Shown here in pieces: positions 1 to 6,406 of a stretch of 23,629 bases of DNA (position 1 is the stretch's first letter; each line of letters starts with the position of its first letter). Source of the stretch: Saprospiraceae bacterium. GTDB lineage: Bacteria > Bacteroidota > Bacteroidia > Chitinophagales > Saprospiraceae. The notes below the pieces were generated by a model. It saw nothing but the letters and a program-made list of their open reading frames with translations. It had not been told where the DNA came from and did not search any database. The position numbers were made by a program, and so were the translations under genes. The stretch lies in the NCBI GenBank assembly GCA_023300835.1, contig JALZVB010000047.1, forward strand, positions 1 through 23,629, given 5' to 3'.

Positions 1-173
1 GAGCTAAAAAGTAATAAAAATATTTTTTCATAATTGTGTTTTATCTGATAAAAACGTAAAAGTATTACGATATGTTTTTGACTTTAAAGCAACAAGTTAA
101 TTTTATCCGACATTGTTATTAAATAATCAAAAGGTCATTACAATAACTATCGGCATATTCCTATTGATACAAT
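1..173. other. AT-rich non-coding edge downstream of the receptor gene
   Basis: No convincing coding region. A short AT-only hairpin (TTTTAT/ATAAAA around positions 39-53) lies here and could weakly help end transcription of the minus-strand receptor gene, but it has no GC-rich stem and is not called as a terminator. Any gene to the left of the window is not visible. Confidence 0.4.
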
Positions 174-2792
174 TTAACTAGGTCGTTTACCACCATAACT
201 CTTCTTTTTTTGATTTATTCTGTAACTGGCCGTAATGTTCGCAGACCTGCTTCGCCACTGAAATTCTGACTGTTGGAAATAATCATCTAAGAAAATAAGA
301 CTTCTTCTTTTTCTAGAATTCAATAGATCTTTGACACCTATGGTTATCGTCAAGTTTTTATTAGACAAAAAGTCTTTACTCCAACCTATATCAATTGACC
401 CAACACCTTGCGAGTTACCCTGTGTTGTTTCTCTTGAACCTCTATACCTAGTTTGTATCTGAAGATTAGATTTCCAAAAACTAAACTTAGCACTTAGCTT
501 ACTGCTAAAAGAAACATTATTGGTCTCATTGAGGTTATAACTATATCTTGACTCAAAAGCTGATAGGTCATCTGGTATCCCTCTTACATTGAGATAATAC
601 CCATAGACAGCATCCAAAACATCGTCTTGATTAAGCGTCAGTTTATTTCTAAATATATTAGTGTTGAAATTAATCCTCAGCCATTTTATCCCTGTATAAG
701 ACAATGATAAGTCTAGACCTATATCCTCGGTTACACCTACATTAATAGGAATCCTTAGTGTTGTTGCTGTCAGGTTATCTAAGGATAAGGTCCATTGTCT
801 TGATGCAGCTGTCCGTCTGTAATAAATACTACTGGTCAATGATACCGTCTCCCAATACTTTATTTGACTTATCTCATAGGCGTCTGTATATTCTGGCCTA
901 GACAGCGGATTTCCTGAGAAAAAATTACGTCTGTCCTGAAACGTGAAAAACGGATTTAATCCCCAGAATCCAGGCCTATTGATCCTTCTACTGTAACTTA
1001 CTTGTAGAGCATCCGTATCGTTGAGATGATAAGAAAGATGCGTCGTAGGGAAAACATCAAATTTGTTAAGTTCATTTTTATTATCTGAACCTAGAATAGT
1101 ATTGATAGTAGCGTACTCCCCTCTTATACCAAGCTGATAACTGAAATCATTGATACGATTACCATACAATCCATAGGCAGCATAGATATCTTCAGTATAA
1201 CCAAACGAACTATCAAATCCTGGTAAAGGGGCATAAACAGTTCCATCAAGCTGCTCTACTAGGTACTCAGTATTAATATTCCTGATAGATGTATTGATAC
1301 CTGTCTCCCATTTATTATCCTTACTTATAGGATGTACATAATCTAATTGCAGTTCCCATGTCTCTTCTTTTTCATCATTATTTCCACGTTGATCTATCCT
1401 GAAGTTATCTTCAGATTCACGAGAAGTAAAGTCCTCAATAAAAATATTTTTTTCTGTCTCTCCTTTGTCTCTATATTGTATTGAGGCTGTTAACGCATGT
1501 TCACGAGAAGAGTATTCCTTTTTATAATTAAGACTGTATTCAAGATTGGACTCATCCTCTATTTCATCATCTGTTCTGAATGTTGTACCCACTAAAGAAG
1601 CGTCGTCAAGCATAGTTTCGAATGTATCAAAGTCAAAATAATCGCTCCGTTCTGTATCTATCCACAATGGTTCGAAAGGAAAGCTACTCGACAGATCTGT
1701 AAAGTCTTGATAAGTAAGATCTGAATCGTTATTGTCATCAGAATTTCGATAAAAGAAAGAACCAGTTATCTGTTCTTTTTCAGAAAGAAAATAATCAGCA
1801 CCGAACCTCAAACTATTACTCCGTCCTCCCCTATTCATATTCCTATCTAAGGTAGTTACCTGTCTAGAAAGTTCTTCTGTATCAGTGTTAATAATGTTCT
1901 GATCTTGTATGGTGAAACCTCCTCCCGGACCATTATCATAATTAAGACCATAATTCACAAACCAATTAAGAGCACCTTTCCTATAATTAAGATTAGCCGA
2001 CATACCCGCAGCTGTTGGCGCACCTCCAGATACGTCTATTGACCCATTGAATCCTTTTCCTTGGTTTTTCTTTAATACAATATTTATTATACCAGCCATC
2101 CCTTCTGCTTGATATCTTGCAGATGGATTAGTGATAACTTCTATTTTTTCGATCAGGTTTGCGGGGATGTTCTTCAGTCCATTGGTATTTCCTATTCCTA
2201 CTAGACTAGATGGTTTTCCATCTATAAGTATCCTAACACCAGTGCTACCTCGCAGACTCACCTCACCTTCTATATCTACATCTAATGAAGGAACATTGTC
2301 AAGTACATCTTCGGCGGTTCCTCCTGTATTCGCTAAGTCCTTTCCTACTGCAAATACTTTTTTGTCCAATGAAAATGTTGTTTGACTTCGTTCTCCTACA
2401 ATCTCAATATCCTCTAGTTCTATGGACGAATTACTGAGTATTATATCACCGATATTAATTATCGGATTAGCTTTCTCACCTTGTATAGAATCAATTCTTA
2501 CAGACTCATAAGAAATAAACTCTACAACAGCGTACATTTCCTTCCCTTCTACAGTAATACTAAAAGTGCCATCTGTCTCAGATAATCCACCTCCTACAAG
2601 AGAATCATCCTTTTCTCTGAAAATAGATATCGTCGAAAACTCAAGTCCCTGACTTGTATTTCCGTCTACTACACGACCTTTTACAGTCTTACTTGGTGGA
2701 CCAACTTGCCCTTTACTCGGTTTATTTCTCGATTGAGCCGCAATATCTATTGGAGTAAACCAAACACAAATGGCTAAAACTAAATACTTCAT
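174..2792 (-). CDS. TonB-dependent-receptor-like outer membrane beta-barrel protein
   Basis: An 872-residue exported outer membrane protein. Residues 1-20 form a signal peptide ending in an AAQ cleavage site. Residues about 37-115 resemble the carboxypeptidase-D-like regulatory (CarboxypepD_reg) domain common in Bacteroidota receptors (VKGRVVDGNTSQGLEFSTIS, then a DGTFSI turn). Residues about 140-240 form a plug-like domain containing VSLRGSTGVRILIDGKPSS and a hydrophobic IEVITNPSARY stretch. The rest is a long aromatic, asparagine-rich beta-barrel of the outer-membrane beta-barrel family 3 type. Family knowledge places such proteins in the outer membrane, importing ligands with TonB/ExbBD energy or acting as large barrels of unknown cargo. 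No SusD-like partner is adjacent, so there is no support for a glycan-utilisation locus, and the substrate is unknown. The last strand is followed by a basic tail (KKKSYGGKRPS), which is slightly unusual. Confidence 0.9.
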   Translation of the reverse strand: MKYLVLAICVWFTPIDIAAQSRNKPSKGQVGPPSKTVKGRVVDGNTSQGLEFSTISIFREKDDSLVGGGLSETDGTFSITVEGKEMYAVVEFISYESVRIDSIQGEKANPIINIGDIILSNSSIELEDIEIVGERSQTTFSLDKKVFAVGKDLANTGGTAEDVLDNVPSLDVDIEGEVSLRGSTGVRILIDGKPSSLVGIGNTNGLKNIPANLIEKIEVITNPSARYQAEGMAGIINIVLKKNQGKGFNGSIDVSGGAPTAAGMSANLNYRKGALNWFVNYGLNYDNGPGGGFTIQDQNIINTDTEELSRQVTTLDRNMNRGGRSNSLRFGADYFLSEKEQITGSFFYRNSDDNNDSDLTYQDFTDLSSSFPFEPLWIDTERSDYFDFDTFETMLDDASLVGTTFRTDDEIEDESNLEYSLNYKKEYSSREHALTASIQYRDKGETEKNIFIEDFTSRESEDNFRIDQRGNNDEKEETWELQLDYVHPISKDNKWETGINTSIRNINTEYLVEQLDGTVYAPLPGFDSSFGYTEDIYAAYGLYGNRINDFSYQLGIRGEYATINTILGSDNKNELNKFDVFPTTHLSYHLNDTDALQVSYSRRINRPGFWGLNPFFTFQDRRNFFSGNPLSRPEYTDAYEISQIKYWETVSLTSSIYYRRTAASRQWTLSLDNLTATTLRIPINVGVTEDIGLDLSLSYTGIKWLRINFNTNIFRNKLTLNQDDVLDAVYGYYLNVRGIPDDLSAFESRYSYNLNETNNVSFSSKLSAKFSFWKSNLQIQTRYRGSRETTQGNSQGVGSIDIGWSKDFLSNKNLTITIGVKDLLNSRKRRSLIFLDDYFQQSEFQWRSRSANITASYRINQKKKSYGGKRPS

Positions 2793-3100
2793 TGATGTAA
2801 ATTTCTATATGAAGGTGCAAACTTAGTATAATGCTTATTCTTAATATGATGATAAAAATTTATTGACCACATTTTATGGCATATTGACGACTCTAAGTAT
2901 TGTTTCTAAGGGTTCTGAGATTTTTAATAACCTTCAAAGACATAGATTAACGGATCATATTCATTTCACTTACATAGTTAATGGAGCATAATCCTATAAA
3001 TCCTGAATAGACTAATTCCAAATAAGCTCAATTGTAATTTTATTCAAACTTATCTGTCTTTTCTATTGTTACCTAATTCTAACATAATATTTATAACAAG
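2793..3100. other. Divergent intergenic region, receptor / CDGSH protein
   Basis: A 308-base AT-rich region between divergently transcribed genes, so it must hold at least two promoters. The minus-strand box at 2818-2825 is the best candidate. A second identical minus-strand TAAGTTTG occurs at 3045-3052, too far from the receptor start to be the obvious promoter. No convincing TAnnTTTG box is visible on the plus strand before the CDGSH gene. I see no RNA gene or small coding region. Confidence 0.5.
2818..2825 (-). promoter_or_regulatory. Candidate Bacteroidota -7 box for the receptor gene
   Basis: Read on the minus strand this is TAAGTTTG, matching the TAnnTTTG -7 consensus known for the Bacteroidota primary sigma factor. 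It lies 25 bases upstream of the receptor ATG, which fits a short leader. I see no clear TTG-type -33 element at the expected spacing, so the call rests on one short, AT-rich motif. Confidence 0.35.
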
Positions 3101-3343
3101 ATGGAAAAAGCAATAGTAGCTGGCACAGTACCTATTAAAGTGTCAATGGAAAAAGGGAAAAAATATGCTTGGTGTTCATGCGGGTTAAGCGAAAAACAGC
3201 CTTTCTGCGATGGAAAACATAGAGGAACGGCATTTAAACCTACCGTATTTGAAGCAACAGAAACTAAAGACGTTCACTTCTGTAACTGTAAACAAACGGG
3301 TAGACAAATGGGACTGTGTGATGGTGCTCATAAGACATTATAG
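3101..3343 (+). CDS. Tandem CDGSH-type iron-sulfur domain protein
   Basis: An 80-residue protein carrying two copies of the CDGSH (zf-CDGSH) signature. The first has C25, C27, C36 and H40 in CSCGLSEKQPFCDGKH. The second has C61, C63, C73 and H77 in CNCKQTGRQMGLCDGAHK. In this family the three cysteines and one histidine ligate a redox-active, pH-sensitive [2Fe-2S] cluster, so two clusters per chain are expected, as in the Miner2-like group. There is no signal peptide or membrane anchor, so it is probably cytoplasmic. It is a single-gene unit: divergent from the receptor gene on one side and closed by a strong terminator on the other. The biological role of free-standing bacterial CDGSH proteins is poorly defined; electron transfer or cluster donation are possible roles, and nothing here chooses between them. 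Confidence 0.93.
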   Translation: MEKAIVAGTVPIKVSMEKGKKYAWCSCGLSEKQPFCDGKHRGTAFKPTVFEATETKDVHFCNCKQTGRQMGLCDGAHKTL

Positions 3344-3366
3344 AAAACCACTCGCGTTTAAAAATA

Positions 3367-3402
3367 AAGAAGGCTTACAAAAGTGATTTTGTAAGCCTTC
3401 TT
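3367..3402. terminator. Strong bidirectional intrinsic terminator
   Basis: A perfect 16-base-pair stem (AAGAAGGCTTACAAAA at 3367-3382 pairing with 3387-3402) around a GTGA loop. It has T-rich sequence on the plus-strand side (TCTTTATTT) and on the minus-strand side (TTTATTTT). It sits between the convergent CDGSH and Nudix-like genes and can serve both. Confidence 0.9.
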
Positions 3403-3455
3403 CTTTATTTATAGTATTTCAACTTTATGCGTCTATAAACTCAATTACAGAACGC

Positions 3456-3878
3456 CTATATTGACTTTAATAGATTTCTATCTACTATGATGTCTTTCAA
3501 TTCCTTGATTGACTCATATTCATGTGGCAACACCTCTTTTATAACTTTCTTTACTTGCATATAAGAACATGACTCTAAGCTAGGAATAGCTTGCTTTATT
3601 TTAGACTTTAGGCGTTTGACATCATGCTTGATAATACCTCTTATTGATGGTATTTCGTGCCAATCCGCTTCTATAGCAATGGTTTCTATTTTGTTCCCGT
3701 TATTGTCCATTCTCGATTCCAATTCAATGAAATCATTTTCATCAGGTTCAATACTTCCTTGAGGCCATGCCCATATATCTGGGTCAGAGTCCATAGTGTT
3801 CTTTATAAGTAACACTTCTAATCCCTTGGCATGGCAACGGTATATTATTATTCTAGCGTTGTCGAATACTTTCTTCAT
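3456..3878 (-). CDS. Nudix-fold protein with degenerate Nudix box
   Basis: A 140-residue cytoplasmic protein. The N-terminus (ARIIIYRCHAKGLEVLLIKN) and WAWPQGSIEPDE at residues 36-47 look like the opening strands and the start of the Nudix box. The normal box continues GxxxxxExxxxxxxREUxEExGU. Here G41 and E47 are in place, but the REUxEE helix that binds the catalytic metal is absent; the following stretch reads NDFIELESRMDNNGNK, then IETIAIEADWHEIPS. The C-terminal half is a conserved-looking helical segment (EVLPHEYESIKELKDIIVDRN). By family knowledge such a protein is unlikely to hydrolyse nucleoside diphosphates in the usual way and may be a binding or regulatory protein. I recall similar Nudix-labelled proteins in Bacteroidota, but that is memory, not a search. 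The gene is separated from the methionine-rich gene by a 94-base AT-rich gap with an inverted repeat. Confidence 0.75.
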   Translation of the reverse strand: MKKVFDNARIIIYRCHAKGLEVLLIKNTMDSDPDIWAWPQGSIEPDENDFIELESRMDNNGNKIETIAIEADWHEIPSIRGIIKHDVKRLKSKIKQAIPSLESCSYMQVKKVIKEVLPHEYESIKELKDIIVDRNLLKSI

Positions 3879-3884
3879 ATAAAA

Positions 3885-3930
3885 AATAACTATAATATAT
3901 TATAGACAATGATAATACATTATAGTTATT
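3885..3930. repeat. 12-bp perfect inverted repeat upstream of the Nudix-like gene
   Basis: AATAACTATAAT at 3885-3896 is exactly repeated inverted at 3919-3930, separated by 22 bases. A nested 14-base palindrome, TATAATATATTATA, spans 3891-3904. It begins 7 bases before the Nudix-like start codon. It could be an operator, a leader hairpin, or a weak AT-only terminator for upstream transcription. It has no GC core, so a classical terminator is unlikely. Confidence 0.5.
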
Positions 3931-3972
3931 AACTGTGAATTTCTTGAATTAATATTACAAGAAACCTATTAA

Positions 3973-4467
3973 TTATATCTTCTTTAATTTCTTAGGATCT
4001 TCTTTTTTATCATTTTGTTCCGGCGTAGGCATCATTTCTTGGAGCTGCTCCATATCCATTCCTTCCAACATTTTCTGCATTTCTGACATGTCAATACCTT
4101 CCATAAGTCCTTGTAATTCAGACATATCCATTCCCTCAAGCATTTTCATACTTTGTTCCATAAGCTGTTGCATCTGCGCTTGATCCATATCTCCTAATAA
4201 TTGAGACAAGTCAGCACCACCCATAAGTGATTGTATATCAAGAGATTCCATCATTTTATTGATCTCTTTCATATCCATTCCTTCCATATTCAATCCTTGC
4301 AATAGACTGTTCATATCACCACCACCTAACAGTTCTTCTAGATTTAGACTATCCATCATCATCTGCATATCTGGCGCAGCTTCAGTTTCTGGTGCAGCTG
4401 GTGTTGTCTGACAAAAAGCGAATGAAGAGATAAATATTAAAGAAAGGGTTAAAATTTGCTTTATCAT
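3973..4467 (-). CDS. Exported methionine-rich repeat protein
   Basis: A 164-residue protein I do not recognise. Residues 1-20 form a signal peptide (MIKQILTLSLIFISSFAFCQ), then a TTPAAPETEAAPD linker. From about residue 34 to 146 the sequence is dominated by Met, Leu, Glu, Gln, Asp and Gly; Met makes up roughly one residue in six of the whole protein. Residues 111-146 are three head-to-tail 12-residue units of the form EGMDMsELQxLM, and a fourth copy lies at 62-73. The tail (160-164) is lysine-rich. The pattern suggests amphipathic helices with Met-rich faces. Met-x-x-Met-x-Met spacing is known in periplasmic copper(I)-binding proteins, so metal binding is possible, but there is no other copper gene nearby and this is inference. 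Its ATG overlaps the stop of the upstream membrane-protein gene by one base (TAATG), implying translational coupling. Confidence 0.8.
   Translation of the reverse strand: MIKQILTLSLIFISSFAFCQTTPAAPETEAAPDMQMMMDSLNLEELLGGGDMNSLLQGLNMEGMDMKEINKMMESLDIQSLMGGADLSQLLGDMDQAQMQQLMEQSMKMLEGMDMSELQGLMEGIDMSEMQKMLEGMDMEQLQEMMPTPEQNDKKEDPKKLKKI
4030..4137 (-). repeat. Three 36-bp in-frame tandem repeats
   Basis: This codes residues 111-146 of the methionine-rich protein as three consecutive 12-residue units (EGMDMSELQGLM, EGIDMSEMQKML, EGMDMEQLQEMM). At DNA level the units are diverged but share ATATCCATTCC-like segments on the plus strand. A related fourth unit lies at 4249-4284. The divergence suggests an old expansion under protein-level selection rather than a recent slippage event. 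Confidence 0.8.
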
Positions 4468-5141
4468 TATTTGTAGTTTGATTTTATTAATATGTAAAAT
4501 AAAGTTAATGAAATTAATCTAGGACTATCATCTGTGTCAAATGAATGGAACAATGAGAAGACACGGTCATTAATAGAGGTTGCTTGATCACGATCATTGA
4601 AATGGGCAATTACTTTTCCATCAATCTCGACACTAGCATACTCATTACTGACCTTACTATCAACCGAAGCTGTCGCTTTGCTACCTATTTCTGTAAAAAT
4701 GTAATCCTCAGAAATATGGCCTATCTTTTTGCCATCCACATAGACCACCGTTGTGCCCTTACTATATAATAACTGATATTCAGATAATTCTGTTACAGCA
4801 ATTAGAGAAATTTTATCCTTTTTTTTGTAATGTTTTATCGCATATGCAATGAGTGGTTCTTGGTAAATAGTAGACAAGTAACCTTTTTCAATAGTATCTA
4901 GTCCTACCCTTATGATTTGCTTTTGGGGTAATTTAGATAATAACTTAAAGTCCTGGTTATGAAATGGGATAAGTCCATCCAGCAATTCTTTCAGGTTTTC
5001 TGCCAAAGTATCTAAATCCTTATCTATGATCCGTTTAGTAGAACGGATTCCCTTAGAGAAACCAACTATCTGGTATAGTATGTATATAAACGCCGCCAAG
5101 ATGACGCTTATAAAAATGAATGTTCTAATTAATGCTGCCAC
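4467..5141 (-). CDS. Membrane-anchored protein of unknown function
   Basis: A 224-residue protein not recognised from family knowledge. Residues about 6-27 form a membrane segment (RTFIFISVILAAFIYILYQIVGF) followed by positive charges, suggesting a single N-terminal anchor. The C-terminus (207-220, PRLISLTLFYILIK) is also hydrophobic and could be a second membrane or buried segment. The soluble part contains two similar beta motifs, YVDGKKIGHI at 134-143 and EIDGKVIAHF at 172-181, suggesting an internal duplication. The start is GTG at 5141; no in-frame methionine follows anywhere, and the frame begins just after the rpoD terminator, so the start is plausible although no Shine-Dalgarno sequence is seen. 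The stop overlaps the start of the methionine-rich gene, so the two products probably act together or are needed in a fixed ratio. Confidence 0.7.
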   Translation of the reverse strand: MAALIRTFIFISVILAAFIYILYQIVGFSKGIRSTKRIIDKDLDTLAENLKELLDGLIPFHNQDFKLLSKLPQKQIIRVGLDTIEKGYLSTIYQEPLIAYAIKHYKKKDKISLIAVTELSEYQLLYSKGTTVVYVDGKKIGHISEDYIFTEIGSKATASVDSKVSNEYASVEIDGKVIAHFNDRDQATSINDRVFSLFHSFDTDDSPRLISLTLFYILIKSNYK

Positions 5142-5155
5142 TTATATTTTTTGAC

Positions 5156-5190
5156 AAAAAAAATAGCTTACAGTCGTTATAACTGTAAGC
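5156..5190 (-). terminator. Intrinsic terminator after rpoD
   Basis: On the minus strand a 9-bp stem GCTTACAGT/ACTGTAAGC (5166-5174 with 5182-5190) with a 7-base loop is followed by TATTTTTTTT. This is a canonical intrinsic terminator 48 bases past the rpoD stop, separating rpoD from the membrane-protein gene. Confidence 0.88.
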
Positions 5191-5237
5191 CATATTATTT
5201 TAGGAATTATATTGTATCACCGATTATAAACAGAATC

Positions 5238-6104
5238 TTAACCCAAGTATGATTTGAGTGCATTTCTATTTACAGACTTTCTTAATCTTCTTAATGCTCT
5301 TTCTTTAATCTGTCTTACTCTTTCTCTTGTAAGGCCGTACAATTCGCCTATCTCTTCTAATGTAAGAGATTTGTGATTGTTAAGTCCATAATAAGAACAG
5401 AGTACTTCTATTTCTCTAGAAGTCAATAATGATAGTCCTAACTGAACTTCATCCTGCATAGACTGATTCATCAAACCATTATCTGGTGCTACTTGATCTG
5501 ATTCTACAAACAAATCAATCATTGTAGCATCTCCTTCATCTCCGCCTACTGGTGCATCCATAGATACATGTCTGCCTCCTCCTTGTAGTACGTTTCTGAT
5601 ATCTTGGACTTTCATATCCAATATCTCACCTAACTCTTCATGAGTGGGGTTACGTTCAAATTCTTGTACAAATGATACGAATGTCTCATTTACTTTAGAG
5701 TAAGAACTTACTTTATTCAATGGTAATCTTACCAGTCTTGAGTACTCTACTATAGATTGTAAGATAGATTGTCTGATCCACCATACCGCATATGAGATAA
5801 ATTTGAATCCTTTTGTTTCATCAAATCTCTTGGCAGCCTTCATAAGACCGACGTTACCTTCATTGATAAGATCACTTAGAGATAAACCTTGATTCTGGTA
5901 TTGTTTAGCTACAGAAACAACAAACCTAAGATTAGATTGTGTCATTTTCTCAAGCGCTTGCATGTCACCTGCTCTTATTTTTCTTTCTAGATCTGCTTCG
6001 TCACCTGGCTTAAGCATTTCTATTTTAGATATATCGTTTAGATACTTGTCTAGTGCTAGACTTTCTCTGCTTGTTATCTTATTGGTTATCTTTAATTGTC
6101 TCAT
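5238..6104 (-). CDS. rpoD: Primary RNA polymerase sigma factor (sigma-70/SigA type)
   Basis: A 288-residue group 1 sigma factor that directs core RNA polymerase to housekeeping promoters. Region 1.2 is at about residues 14-47 (ALDKYLNDISKIEMLKPGDE). Region 2 runs about 55-120, with the core-binding and -10-melting motif SDLINEGNVGLMKAAKRFDETKGFKF followed by SYAVWWIRQSIL. Region 3 spans roughly 125-200, and region 4 is at 226-276, with the helix-turn-helix LTLEEIGELYGLTRERVRQIKERALRRLR. It lacks the long region 1.1 and the non-conserved insert of the proteobacterial RpoD; this short form is typical of the Bacteroidota primary sigma that recognises TTG (-33) and TAnnTTTG (-7) boxes. It ends in its own terminator and lies 302 bases downstream of pnp, so it is probably monocistronic. 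Confidence 0.96.
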   Translation of the reverse strand: MRQLKITNKITSRESLALDKYLNDISKIEMLKPGDEADLERKIRAGDMQALEKMTQSNLRFVVSVAKQYQNQGLSLSDLINEGNVGLMKAAKRFDETKGFKFISYAVWWIRQSILQSIVEYSRLVRLPLNKVSSYSKVNETFVSFVQEFERNPTHEELGEILDMKVQDIRNVLQGGGRHVSMDAPVGGDEGDATMIDLFVESDQVAPDNGLMNQSMQDEVQLGLSLLTSREIEVLCSYYGLNNHKSLTLEEIGELYGLTRERVRQIKERALRRLRKSVNRNALKSYLG

Positions 6105-6406
6105 ATCGTTACTTCTTATTCTATTCTATATAATTTCGGCAATAAATTGACTTTCTTAATTGATTGCACTAACTTTAAAACGTAGTGTATCATACTATCG
6201 TTGTCATCTAATACAACAATTTCACCACTATAGTTTCAGATTTGGTAAAAGATTATACAAAACCATCACTTTAGTGTCAGTTCAGTTACCTTATTTTCGG
6301 ATTGGAGCTCAAATATAAAAAAAAGCCCTTCAAAAGAAGAGCTTTTTATATTAATTATTTTTTATATATGTAAAATACTTGATTCTAAGTATTCCTAATC
6401 ACCAAG
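6105..6406. other. Intergenic region with pnp terminator and rpoD leader
   Basis: A 302-base region between the pnp stop and the rpoD start, both on the minus strand. It holds the pnp terminator (6317-6347). The only minus-strand TAnnTTTG match is TATATTTG at 6310-6317, which abuts the terminator T-tract and would leave a leader of about 200 bases before rpoD. That is too uncertain to call as the promoter. No small gene or structured RNA is evident. Confidence 0.5.
6317..6347 (-). terminator. Intrinsic terminator after pnp
   Basis: On the minus strand AAAAAGC and GCTTTTT flank an interrupted inner stem (CTTC/GAAG, one mismatch) with a 4-base loop, followed by a run of eight T. It lies about 60 bases past the pnp stop codon. 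Confidence 0.85.

Noticed and set aside
39..53. TTTTATCTGATAAAA hairpin as terminator of the receptor gene
   Set aside because: The stem is nearly all AT with no following T-tract on the minus strand, too weak to call.
174..2792. Polysaccharide utilisation locus around the barrel receptor
   Set aside because: There is no SusD-like lipoprotein, glycoside hydrolase or regulator nearby, so the receptor alone does not support it.
3045..3052. Second TAAGTTTG box on the minus strand as a receptor promoter
   Set aside because: It is about 250 bases from the start, and such matches arise by chance in AT-rich DNA; the nearer box is preferred.
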